Assembly (NCBI GenBank): GCA_013122435.1
Contig: WYDT01000021.1
Coordinates: 62,001-126,000, forward strand
Length of the DNA: 64,000 bases
Direction: 5' to 3'
DNA from: Chloroflexi bacterium AL-N1
GTDB taxonomy: Bacteria; Chloroflexota; Chloroflexia; Chloroflexales; Roseiflexaceae
The notes beneath the pieces are model-generated. The model saw nothing but the letters and a program-made list of their open reading frames with translations, was not told the origin of the DNA and ran no database searches. Of this stretch, positions 7,613 to 15,881 are shown piece after piece; the stretch's first letter is position 1, and every line of letters begins with the position of its first letter. The translations under genes were made by a program, and so were the position numbers.

Positions 7613-8497
7613 CTACGGTGTGTTCCACAGCCATTCGATCCACTCTGCTTCGAGTTGTGCCAGCGATTTGTCGTAGACACCCTGATAATTTGCTGAACCC
7701 GCTGCCCGCCCCGTCGAGTCGCGGTAGACCGCATCGAACTGCTCACGTCCATAGACTGTAATCAGATACTCGACAAACGAACCCCACTGATCATAAATGT
7801 TGACCCGTGTGGTGGTGCGGCAATCGGCTACGAGATCGGTGGCCAGAGGTAAGAGGTTGCCATCGACGAGCGCCTGTCGCGCACGGACATGGTAGAGTGG
7901 ACGACCCTCTGCATCGACAAAATAGGCACTACTGGCCCACACAGCCATGCCTTCCAGCAGAATGTTATCGGATTGCAGATGGTCTGCTGCACCATAATAA
8001 TCGTGTTGCAATTGGTGAATAAACTCATGTGCGAGAATGTTGATTACTCGATTCGTATCGACTTCCGGCTCGTAGAACAGGCGCATGGTGCGGTCGTTCG
8101 AGAGGGTCAGCCCGCGAATAGCACACGCCCCCGTCTGTGGCGGCTCGAAGCGAATGGAAACTCGCCCTTGCAAGGTATTGCCCATTTTCTCGGTGCCACT
8201 GATGATGGTCTCTTCAATAGGCATGGCAATGGCCTGAATTGTTTCTGCCGAGAGACCACCGCGCAGTCGATAAAAATCAATGCTGTAGGTTCGCATCGGC
8301 ATTTCGTCAGCTAGTACAGGCGCTGCTTCACCCTGAAGCAAAGGTGGTTCCTGAGGTGGCTCGACTATTGGTTGCACCATCGGCTCTGCCAGCCGTACCC
8401 CAGACTCTGGTGGGGATGCCGCAAAAACGTGTGAGGTCCCTTCAACCTGAATGGCTCCAAAAGCGAATAGGAACAGTGCAAGTATGATGGATCGCAT
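7613..8497 (-). CDS. Secreted gluzincin metallopeptidase (MA-like)
   Basis: A 294-aa protein with a cleavable signal peptide (MRSIILALFLFAFGAIQ.. ending near VFAA) followed by a Pro/Glu-rich linker. HEFIHQLQHDYYG contains the HExxH zinc motif, and LLEGMAVWASS about 30 residues later supplies the third Glu ligand, the arrangement of peptidase MA-2 type gluzincins. Predicted to act outside the membrane on peptides or proteins. ATG 8497 (MRSII) is preferred over an ATG at 8560 because GAAAGGGAAG precedes it and the signal peptide then starts correctly. It follows the unknown 286-aa gene with a 22-base gap; the two are probably one operon. Confidence 0.78.
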   Translation of the reverse strand: MRSIILALFLFAFGAIQVEGTSHVFAASPPESGVRLAEPMVQPIVEPPQEPPLLQGEAAPVLADEMPMRTYSIDFYRLRGGLSAETIQAIAMPIEETIISGTEKMGNTLQGRVSIRFEPPQTGACAIRGLTLSNDRTMRLFYEPEVDTNRVINILAHEFIHQLQHDYYGAADHLQSDNILLEGMAVWASSAYFVDAEGRPLYHVRARQALVDGNLLPLATDLVADCRTTTRVNIYDQWGSFVEYLITVYGREQFDAVYRDSTGRAAGSANYQGVYDKSLAQLEAEWIEWLWNTP

Positions 8498-8519
8498 AGT
8501 TCTTCCCTTTCTTTTCTGG

Positions 8520-9380
8520 TTAGAAATCGTCATAATCATCCCGTGCATATGAGGGTGCATTGTTTACAACACCGACAATACTCGTCAAATCAAAACGTGT
8601 GTCCTCGCCACTCAGACAAATGCCTGCCGAATAAACGCCTAAATCGTCGCCGACCAATGTGATGCTACGTTGACCGTTGCGTTCCCATGTCACACGAATA
8701 CCATGATCGGTCACTTCGTACCCGAGCAGTTGTGCACCACCAACCTCCAACGCGTGCCGAATACGCTGATCGGTGCTGGAAGCCTCACCAGGTGGTCGTA
8801 CTTCACTTGTCTGAAAGTTGAGGAGTGTATAGGCCATTTGTTCACCGGCGCCCAGTCCAGCAATGCCCGGCGTATCCCGCTGCTCAGCCAGTGCTTGTCG
8901 GAGACCTTCTGCTGTGGCGAGATCGGCACGACGGTCGTGGTCGTCATACCAGATCGTGTCGCCTTCCACCCGCCCAATGACTCGCTCAAAGGGTTGCCCA
9001 CCTTCGACGAGTTGGATTGTCACAAAGTCAGTGATGTTGAAGCGCTGGAGTGCCTCAGCAGGATTGTAAGGTAGTGCCAGCCAGACGTGGCCTTGGATGG
9101 CTTCTAATAAAACCAGTCGCACGTGCGGCCATAGTGCCAGATAATCACCACGTTGCCACGGAAGCGTCTCATCGACAATCTCAGCGTTGTTGGTGTCTTT
9201 GATGCGACAAATCCACCATCCGGGTTGTGGGTTCGCCACGCGCAGTTCATGGATGAGACCACGCAGCCGTAGCCGTGCACGCCCCTCACGCCGTAGAGGT
9301 GCCAGAAACTCCTGTCCTTGCAGATTGGCCTCGTCTTGTGCAAGAGCTTGAATCAGATCAAGCGCTTTTCGTTTCGGCAT
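8520..9380 (-). CDS. Unrecognised 286-aa cytosolic protein
   Basis: I do not recognise this protein. It has no signal peptide or membrane segment and is acidic at the very C-terminus (ARDDYDDF). The N-terminal 30 residues are helical and charged (MPKRKALDLIQALAQDEANL); the middle has alternating beta-like strands with several Trp (GWWICRIKD, PWQRGDYLALW), and the C-terminal part has another strand-rich block (LLGYEVTDHGIRVTWERNGQ, then LTSIVGVVNNA). It sits 6 bases after the MDR gene and 22 bases before the secreted metallopeptidase on the same strand, with the E1-like gene further on. That context, rather than sequence, suggests a joint role. No catalytic motif is evident. Confidence 0.6.
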   Translation of the reverse strand: MPKRKALDLIQALAQDEANLQGQEFLAPLRREGRARLRLRGLIHELRVANPQPGWWICRIKDTNNAEIVDETLPWQRGDYLALWPHVRLVLLEAIQGHVWLALPYNPAEALQRFNITDFVTIQLVEGGQPFERVIGRVEGDTIWYDDHDRRADLATAEGLRQALAEQRDTPGIAGLGAGEQMAYTLLNFQTSEVRPPGEASSTDQRIRHALEVGGAQLLGYEVTDHGIRVTWERNGQRSITLVGDDLGVYSAGICLSGEDTRFDLTSIVGVVNNAPSYARDDYDDF

Positions 9381-9386
9381 CAGACA

Positions 9387-10412
9387 TTACTTTCTACGTA
9401 GGGCTGGCATTAACAAAACTTTTCCTTCGGTCATGCGCTGGGCGTAGAGGTCCAGGGCTTGCCGGGCCTCTTCAAGTGGAAAACATGCGCGAACTGTGCT
9501 TTTAAGATCGGTGTTGATGAGTTGCTGAATACCACGTGCGAGGCGCAGTATGTCGGGTAGCGTTTGCTTCTCAAGCCAGCTCGACAGCCAGAAACCATCA
9601 ACCGTTTTGCCCTTGAAGATGGGATCGAGGGGATGAATCTGGCAGGGCTGCTCGGAAAGGCCACCATATACTGTGATGCGGGCACCCTTAGGCATTGCTT
9701 GTAGAACTCGCCCCGTCATCTCACCTGCCACCGCATCGAATGCGAGTGTTGTGCCGAGTTCGCGACAGCGTGCGCGGAGTTGCTCATCAAAATCGGATGC
9801 GCTGCTATCAAGAATATGGATTGCACCAAGCCCACGCAGCAGAGCGACCTGTTCCTGCCGCCGTACGATATGGATCATCGGGAGTTGGTAGCGCTGGCTG
9901 AGCCGTACGATCATCTGGCCAAGCGCACCCGCCGCTGCCGTCTGCACCACCGCACGATGTTTTTCTCGCCGTGCGATGTCGATCAAGCCCCACGCCGTTC
10001 CGGGATTGACAACGAGCATTGCGCCTTGCAAGTCATTGATTCCCAGTAGAGGAATACAGCGATTGATCGAGGTTACCATATACTCAGCCCAGGTACCATT
10101 GGTGTCGTCAAGGGCGAGACAGGCGACATTACGACCCAGCAGCGCACGTGAAGTCGTCCAGTCACCAGTTGCTACAACTGTCCCGCTACCTTCAAAACCC
10201 GGAACGACGGGAAGCTCTTTGCGTACACCATACAGCCCACGTAGAAACATGAGATCGGATGGATTGATCGGTGAAGCAGCCATATGTACAAGCACCTGAC
10301 CTTTGCCAGGTTGAGGGACGGGGTGCTCCTCGATGGTGAGTGCTTCAGAGCTATCATCGTATGTGTTTAGTACTACGGCACGCATGGTCGATGGCACATG
10401 TGAATGTTCCAT
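9387..10412 (-). CDS. Zinc-independent MDR reductase (enoyl reductase/ETR-like)
   Basis: A 341-aa medium-chain dehydrogenase/reductase. MRAVVLNTYDDSSEALTIEE opens the catalytic domain, SPINPSDLMFLRGLYG and VVPGFEGSGTVVATG are the GroES-fold signatures, and VVQTAAAGALGQMIVRLSQ is the nucleotide-binding turn, a diverged GxGxxG. The NPSD-x-x-x-x-G-x-YG pattern resembles mitochondrial-type 2-enoyl reductases and quinone reductases more than alcohol dehydrogenases; no zinc ligands are present. ATG 10412 (MEHSHVP) or 10385 (MRAVVL) are both plausible; an ATG at 10499 is not supported by the family. It is first in the run reaching the PIG-L gene. Confidence 0.8.
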   Translation of the reverse strand: MEHSHVPSTMRAVVLNTYDDSSEALTIEEHPVPQPGKGQVLVHMAASPINPSDLMFLRGLYGVRKELPVVPGFEGSGTVVATGDWTTSRALLGRNVACLALDDTNGTWAEYMVTSINRCIPLLGINDLQGAMLVVNPGTAWGLIDIARREKHRAVVQTAAAGALGQMIVRLSQRYQLPMIHIVRRQEQVALLRGLGAIHILDSSASDFDEQLRARCRELGTTLAFDAVAGEMTGRVLQAMPKGARITVYGGLSEQPCQIHPLDPIFKGKTVDGFWLSSWLEKQTLPDILRLARGIQQLINTDLKSTVRACFPLEEARQALDLYAQRMTEGKVLLMPALRRK

Positions 10413-10718
10413 AACAGATTGATGGTGGCTTTCTAGTTCAGCAATAATGACTGTGATGTCCGAGTAGAATGTTATCAGCATGGTACGCGATGCAGGCAAT
10501 CTTGTCGAGAGGTGTCAGGGTTCTCGATAGATCGGTGAAGGGGTCGGCCTGCTCCGTCCCGCCCGTAGGTGGACGGCTGGCCTGCACCCCAGCCTTACCA
10601 TCCACCGAATACCCCATGGAACACAGCGGTCCAGCGGCACAAGCGGGGGAGATCTCGGGCCGCCGTGTGACGCCCCCGCACCATGGCACTCCACCCCATC
10701 ACGCATACGACTAGCTAT
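10413..10718. other. Intergenic stretch with a GC-rich block, no gene seen
   Basis: About 300 bases without a convincing gene. From about 10530 to 10690 the sequence is visibly richer in G+C than its surroundings, with CCGTCC/GGACGG as a short inverted repeat near 10554-10576 and a repeated GGCCTGC. Open frames of 60-80 codons exist on both strands but have no ribosome-binding site and no recognisable composition. It could be a gene remnant or a structured transcript; I cannot decide. Confidence 0.35.
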
Positions 10719-10958
10719 CTAGGCGGTCGTTTGACCACTACGTGTGCTGGTGCCATGGCAACGCCAGAACCAATAGCCGACTTGTGTCGTGTGTTGTGCG
10801 TTGCTGTAATAGATACATATGAAAGAACACGTACGTGGTGCATCATCATAGCAGGGCCATCCGGCATCCACAGGTGCCGTGGCAATGCTCACCCCCACCC
10901 ACATCAATACAGCCGCCACAATAAGGACACGCATACCTGATTGGGCAGAGTGACTCAT
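10719..10958 (-). CDS. Small secreted or anchored Cys-containing protein
   Basis: A 79-aa hypothetical protein. After eight residues the segment MRVLIVAAVLMWVGVSIATA is a clear signal-peptide or single membrane helix; the rest (about 50 residues) has four Cys, Trp and Tyr residues, consistent with a small extracytoplasmic disulfide-bonded domain, but I know no family. ATG 10958 is supported by TAAGGGA (10964-10970). It lies about 40 bases after the stop of the molybdenum hydroxylase large subunit and may be its operon's last gene. Alternatively a spurious frame; the good ribosome site and signal peptide argue for a real gene. Confidence 0.45.
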   Translation of the reverse strand: MSHSAQSGMRVLIVAAVLMWVGVSIATAPVDAGWPCYDDAPRTCSFICIYYSNAQHTTQVGYWFWRCHGTSTRSGQTTA

Positions 10959-11000
10959 GAGATTCCCTTAATTCAATTATGAGAATATGGGTGGATGACA

Positions 11001-13241
11001 TTATGTAACTTGGCTTTCGATAGTTAATGGCAACTCACGCAACCGCTCACCAGTAAGGGCGAAAACGGCGTTACCAACCGCCGCTGCAATAGGTCCAATC
11101 GCCGGTTCTCCTAACCCTCCGATGGGATGGTCGCTGTCATTGATAAATACTACATCGATTTCAGGTGCATCGCGCATCGAAATGAGCGGATAATTATTGA
11201 AGTTTGCCGTTTCGATGATGCCATTATTGATAGTCGCCCGTTCATAGAGTGTTGAACTTAAGCCCATAATGATTGAGCCTTCGACCTGTGCGCGTGCGCC
11301 ATCCGGGTTGACCACCAAGCCAGGGTCAATTGCACATGTTACTTTATGGACACGGATTTTGCCATTGGTCACGGAAACCTCGGCCACCTGTGCTGCCACA
11401 GTTCCCGCGTTCAACGAGCATGCAATCCCGCGTGCACGTCCCTTGGGGGGGGGCGTTTCCCAGCCAGCCTGATCCGCTGCAGTCTGGAGCACGGTACGGA
11501 AGCGTTCACTTAACTCGTTGGAAATGGATAGGTGTCGTAAGCGAAACTCCAATGGGTCAGCGCCTGCTGCGTGGGCGACCTCATCGACAAAACTCTCCAT
11601 GGCAAAGGTGTTTGGGAATAGTCCTAAGCCGCGCCAGTATCCGGTTGGAACCGGGATCTTTGTACGATGATACACCACGCGACGATTGGGGATTTCGTCA
11701 TAGGTGATAAGTGACCCAAATCCGGCGAAGGGATCGGCACCAGCTAACCACTTCCCGAACTCACCGCCAGGAAACCCGCCCTCGAATGCAAAGCCAATGT
11801 CACCGCTCGCTACCTGGTGTTCAAAAGCGCGCACATTCCCGTGCTCGTCCAGTGATGCCTGGAAGACATGATGGGTTGGTTGGCGCATGTATCCGTAACG
11901 CATGTCCTCTACACGATCCCAGCCAACGTGAACCGGCTGCCCAACTGCCGCCGAGAGTCGGGCGGCTTCGACTCCCACGTCGTGCCCCGCCTTGCGACCA
12001 AAACCACCACCAAGATAGGTTGGCAGAATATTGATCTGTTCAGGTTCACGGTTGAGTGCTGCTGCAATCTCATCACGGGCCATATTTGGAATCTGGGTTG
12101 AGATGTAGGCCATCACCTGATCTGGCTGCACATCAACGGTAGCTGCCTGCGGCTCCAAGTGGGCATGGGCAGCCAGTGGTGTGCGATACTCTGCACTGAT
12201 CGGTGTGTCGCCGAGTGTTTGGGGAACCGCTCCCTCATCCTGCGTGATGACACCGCCCCGCCCTACGGTGACCATCTGCTCCAGTTCGTCCTGATTTAAC
12301 TCGGTGCCGCCAGACCATTCCAGCTCAAGGGTCCGCAGTGCGGCGTAAGCCTGCATACGACGTTCTGCCACGACACCGGCAAAGCCATCCTCAATGACAA
12401 CAGCAACCACACCTGGTTGTTCTTCGGCAGTACCGACAGAAGCACGTCGGAGTCGCGCACCATAGCGCGGTGGTCGTGCAATGGCACCATACAGTGTGTT
12501 CGGCATACGGGCATCAAACCCATAGACGGCGCGGCCAGTCAGTTTCTCACGAAAGTCGACCCGCTGGAGCGGTTGGCCAATTTTGGTAAACTCATTGACC
12601 GATTTTAGGGTGGGGACTGTTTCGGGAATATTCCATTCGCCCTGTTTGTTGCTCACAACCTGCCCATAGGTTAATTGCTGTGCGGAGTCGTTCTGTAGGG
12701 AACACATACTTTCTGCGGCCACAACATCACTGGTTGTTGTACCAAGTTGCCGCGCAGCCTCTTCGCGCAGCATCTCGCGCATGGTCGCGGCGGTTTCCCG
12801 AATGGGTTGGTAGAGGAGTAGCGTCGATAGGCTGCCAAAGGTCATCATGGTGCCACCTTCAAAGCCATGCATCATATCGGCCTGGTGCACCACAATCTGG
12901 TTCCAATCGAGTTCTAGCTCTTCTGCGGCTATCTGGGCCATCGTGGTGTGAATGCCCTGCCCCATCTCTATTTTGGGTACGTACAGATGCGTCACATTGT
13001 CTTCCCCGATCTCAAACCATACCAACGGCGAGTCTGGTGTGGTGGGGGCAGGCATCTCGCCCTCGCCCAGAATAAACATCTGGTTGATGCCTTTGCGAAT
13101 GCGTGGCAGCGCGATGGGTACGCCAATAGCTGCACCAACCGCAAGCGTGGCGGCACCAGCACCCATGCCGATCAAAAAACGACGACGCGTGAGGCGCCAC
13201 TTGCGTGGATTGGTGGAGTCCGTTCTAGCTGTTTTGCTCAT
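11001..13241 (-). CDS. Molybdopterin-binding subunit of an IorB-type hydroxylase
   Basis: A 746-aa xanthine-dehydrogenase-family large subunit of the isoquinoline 1-oxidoreductase beta type. The N-terminus has a twin-arginine motif (LTRRRFLIGMGAGAATL), so the folded enzyme is exported. PTYLGGGFGRKAGHD and IPVPTGYWRGLG are molybdopterin-contacting blocks, and the C-terminal GGLGEPAIGPIAAAVGNAV carries the family's catalytic GEP Glu. It hydroxylates aldehydes or N-heterocycles; substrate unknown. It overlaps the iron-sulfur subunit gene by 17 bases and has GAGGAGG before ATG 13241, within that gene's end. The cytochrome c protein encoded upstream is a plausible electron acceptor. Confidence 0.9.
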   Translation of the reverse strand: MSKTARTDSTNPRKWRLTRRRFLIGMGAGAATLAVGAAIGVPIALPRIRKGINQMFILGEGEMPAPTTPDSPLVWFEIGEDNVTHLYVPKIEMGQGIHTTMAQIAAEELELDWNQIVVHQADMMHGFEGGTMMTFGSLSTLLLYQPIRETAATMREMLREEAARQLGTTTSDVVAAESMCSLQNDSAQQLTYGQVVSNKQGEWNIPETVPTLKSVNEFTKIGQPLQRVDFREKLTGRAVYGFDARMPNTLYGAIARPPRYGARLRRASVGTAEEQPGVVAVVIEDGFAGVVAERRMQAYAALRTLELEWSGGTELNQDELEQMVTVGRGGVITQDEGAVPQTLGDTPISAEYRTPLAAHAHLEPQAATVDVQPDQVMAYISTQIPNMARDEIAAALNREPEQINILPTYLGGGFGRKAGHDVGVEAARLSAAVGQPVHVGWDRVEDMRYGYMRQPTHHVFQASLDEHGNVRAFEHQVASGDIGFAFEGGFPGGEFGKWLAGADPFAGFGSLITYDEIPNRRVVYHRTKIPVPTGYWRGLGLFPNTFAMESFVDEVAHAAGADPLEFRLRHLSISNELSERFRTVLQTAADQAGWETPPPKGRARGIACSLNAGTVAAQVAEVSVTNGKIRVHKVTCAIDPGLVVNPDGARAQVEGSIIMGLSSTLYERATINNGIIETANFNNYPLISMRDAPEIDVVFINDSDHPIGGLGEPAIGPIAAAVGNAVFALTGERLRELPLTIESQVT

Positions 13242-13722
13242 GCTCGACCTCCTCAGTCAGCGTTTTGCCAGCACGGACGACGGCAGCCTTGATTCGTACA
13301 TAGCATCCACAACGACAATAGTTCTCAGCCATGGCTTCAATGACTTCTTCCTCAGATGGTTCAGGGTTTTGCTCAAGGAAAGCTGCTGCTGTCATCATTT
13401 GGCCACTCATGCACCAGCTACACTGTGGTACCTGCTCATCAATGAAGGCTTGCTGTACGGGATGTAGAATTTCTTCATCATTCTCGTCAATGGTAGCGAG
13501 TCCTTCAATGGTACGGATCTCTTTTCCTTCAACATTACTTACTGTGGTCATACAGGCACGGGTTGCTTCGCCGTCAACGTGAACTGTACAAGCCCCACAG
13601 TAGCCGATGCCACAACCAAATTTGGTACCCATAAGCCCAAGTTCATCACGTAACGTCCACAGCAGAAGTTCCGTGCTGGGGATATCAACATCATATGTTT
13701 CACTATTGATGCGTAATTGCAT
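13225..13722 (-). CDS. (2Fe-2S) subunit of an IorA-type hydroxylase
   Basis: A 165-aa small subunit with two [2Fe-2S] sites. The N-terminal plant-ferredoxin-like domain has CGIGYCGACTVHVDGEATRAC at about residues 41-61 (given in part), and the C-terminal domain has CSWCMSG and NYCRCGCYVRI, which bind the second cluster. It passes electrons from the molybdenum centre of the overlapping IorB-type subunit. AAAGGAAG precedes ATG 13722. The small subunit has no export signal and presumably travels with the Tat-targeted partner. Upstream, GTGTGAT (13743-13749) and ATCACAC (13775-13781) form a spaced inverted repeat that might be an operator, though this is weak evidence. Confidence 0.9.
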   Translation of the reverse strand: MQLRINSETYDVDIPSTELLLWTLRDELGLMGTKFGCGIGYCGACTVHVDGEATRACMTTVSNVEGKEIRTIEGLATIDENDEEILHPVQQAFIDEQVPQCSWCMSGQMMTAAAFLEQNPEPSEEEVIEAMAENYCRCGCYVRIKAAVVRAGKTLTEEVEHEQNS

Positions 13723-13864
13723 ACAGTCTTCCTTTAACTAGCGTGTGATGGCAAAACAACAGGGTTTATCACGTATCACACAGGGTAAGAAATGAAAATG
13801 TTTATAGAGTATTTACGTATGAAGGTAATGAATGGGTTTATTCTGAGAAGATGCCTTTGTGAGC

Positions 13865-15664
13865 TTATGGTGGTGACCAATCGATACCGCCACCATGTTC
13901 CCCAACCGAATCGATGCGCCGTACATCGCTGCCATCGCTGTTCATAAGGTAGATGCCGTTGCCGTCAATGAATACGATCTGGCTGGCATCCGGGGCAAAA
14001 GCCGCGATGGGTTCATCGGCTTCGAAAGAGTTGAGGCGACGCAGACCACTGCCATCGGCATTGATGCGCCAGAAGTTGTACGGTGGGCCATGTGCGGCAG
14101 CGGTGGGTGTCTTCAGGATGCCAAGCAGCATCTCTGGAATTGAGGGGGAATGAGAGGCGATTGGAAAGCCTTCCGAGTCGATTGGTGGTCCATCTAGTCC
14201 AGCAAAGAGGATCTGCTCACTGTTGGGGAGAAACCGTGGAGCGTAGATTTCCTCAAACTGTGCTGCTGCAACGAGTAGGCGTGGATTACTCCCATCGATA
14301 TTGGCAACTTCCAGCGCAGTTTTGTAGCCATCGAGAATCCGAATGTATGCCAGTAGCGAGGTATCTTGATTGAGCGTGGGGCTTTTGGCATCGCGTACCA
14401 CTTCACGTGGTTGACCTGTGGCGAGATCGACTTCGACAATTTGTGTGATGCGTACACTCTCGTTTTTGCCCTCGGTGGTTTGCCACTCATCGGAAGAAAC
14501 CAACAACGATTGACTATCAGGCTTCCATGCAATATGACCGAGCAGGGCTTGTTCGGGTTGCCAGAGTGCACGCATATGCGAGCCATCAGTATTGATGAGA
14601 TAAAGAGCAGTTGTTGGCAGTGGAGATGTGGCGGTGTCCGATGGTGGTGATGACATAATAAATGCCACAGCCTGGCCATCAGGGGCGAACATGGGTGCCC
14701 ACGCGGCATTGCCTGGCGGTAGCTCAGTGAGTTGGCGGGCTGGTGCACCTTCACCATCGCTGATCCACAGATTGCTTTGCCGGGCAAATACCACTGGCGG
14801 CAGCGGCTCATCAGTATCGACCATCGGTACTGCTGTCGCGGTCGGTGCGGTTGATTGGGTATCTGGCAGCTCTTCAGGAGTTGGCAGGGTTGGTACCGGA
14901 TATGCTTCTGCAATCAGTTCATCTTGTGGTAGTGTGCGTAGATAGGTCACAAGTTGCCAGATTTCTTCCTCACTAAGATCTTGTCCAAAAGCGGGCATTG
15001 CCGAATTGGGAATACCATTCTGCACCCAGAGGAAAACCTGTCCATCAGTGTGTTTCCCAATCACCATATGTTCGGTGAGGTTGGCTGGTTGCCAGGGCAG
15101 ACTGATCGCCTGGGGGCCATCTCCCTGCCCTGTCGCCCCATGGCACGACACACAATGGTTCTGATAGGTGTTACGCCCTGAGTCGATGACAGCACTGCTC
15201 GCGGTGAATGGGTTGAGTGGGCCACTTGCTTCCCCTTCTGCTGCTACCACAACAGTAAATGTAGCCGTTTGCGCTGGCATATCATCACGAAAGATCGTTG
15301 TCTCAACCTCCCACAAACCGACCGTAGTGAAGAAGGGGCCACGTGCCTGAAATTGTCCGGAACGAGATGGTTGTGCATAGGCTTCGATCAAGCCCATCTC
15401 GATTTCAGGGATCGAAAAGCGTAGATAGACTTCTCGCACATCTACAGTTTGTCCTGTGGTATCTTGCACTGTCACATCAAAACGCCGCGTCCCTACCGTT
15501 GCTTCATCAATCTCCATTGTGACAGACAGCTCACCGGACTGGGCTGTTTGCGAGAATGAGGGCTGTTTGCGCTCTGTGCTTTGGAAGTACCAGACCATAG
15601 CGATAACGAGGCAGGCGAGCGAGAGTATGGAGAGATAGAGTATTCGTTGAGCACGCATCATCAC
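13865..15664 (-). CDS. FixH/YtkA-like, cytochrome c and TolB-propeller fusion protein
   Basis: A 599-aa membrane-anchored protein facing outward. Residues about 8-27 are a membrane helix. Residues 45-140 resemble the FixH/YtkA beta-sandwich (FSIPEIEMGLIEAYAQP, FTTVGLWEVETTIF). Residues 160-245 are a class I cytochrome c: C171-V-S-C174-H175 binds heme, and M223 in SAMPAFG is the likely axial ligand. After a Pro/Thr linker, residues 290-599 hold repeated PD40/TolB beta-propeller blades (AWAPMFAPDGQAVAF, PRFLPNSEQILFAG, IAAFAPDASQIVFIDG). Location just upstream of the exported molybdenum hydroxylase suggests that it may carry electrons from it. Start codons GTG 15664 and ATG 15661 are nearly equivalent. 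Confidence 0.82.
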   Translation of the reverse strand: MMMRAQRILYLSILSLACLVIAMVWYFQSTERKQPSFSQTAQSGELSVTMEIDEATVGTRRFDVTVQDTTGQTVDVREVYLRFSIPEIEMGLIEAYAQPSRSGQFQARGPFFTTVGLWEVETTIFRDDMPAQTATFTVVVAAEGEASGPLNPFTASSAVIDSGRNTYQNHCVSCHGATGQGDGPQAISLPWQPANLTEHMVIGKHTDGQVFLWVQNGIPNSAMPAFGQDLSEEEIWQLVTYLRTLPQDELIAEAYPVPTLPTPEELPDTQSTAPTATAVPMVDTDEPLPPVVFARQSNLWISDGEGAPARQLTELPPGNAAWAPMFAPDGQAVAFIMSSPPSDTATSPLPTTALYLINTDGSHMRALWQPEQALLGHIAWKPDSQSLLVSSDEWQTTEGKNESVRITQIVEVDLATGQPREVVRDAKSPTLNQDTSLLAYIRILDGYKTALEVANIDGSNPRLLVAAAQFEEIYAPRFLPNSEQILFAGLDGPPIDSEGFPIASHSPSIPEMLLGILKTPTAAAHGPPYNFWRINADGSGLRRLNSFEADEPIAAFAPDASQIVFIDGNGIYLMNSDGSDVRRIDSVGEHGGGIDWSPP

Positions 15665-15881
15665 ATTCCATTAAGGCGCAAAATGACATAATGTATTGTA
15701 TCAAGTTGTGCTGCTATTGTGATGAATGATCGTACTACATTTTTGACATGATTGTCATCAATAAAAATGGGGCTAAAGTTTGTGGTAGATTTGTGGTAAT
15801 TTGGTAAAAGTTTTGTGATGTATGCGAGGAAGAAAACACGAGGGGCACATTACCCCTCATGTTCTGGTATGCACCATGGCA

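Noticed and set aside
10469..10714. 81-codon plus-strand frame in the GC-rich block
   Set aside because: High G+C makes long open frames by chance; no ribosome site or domain.
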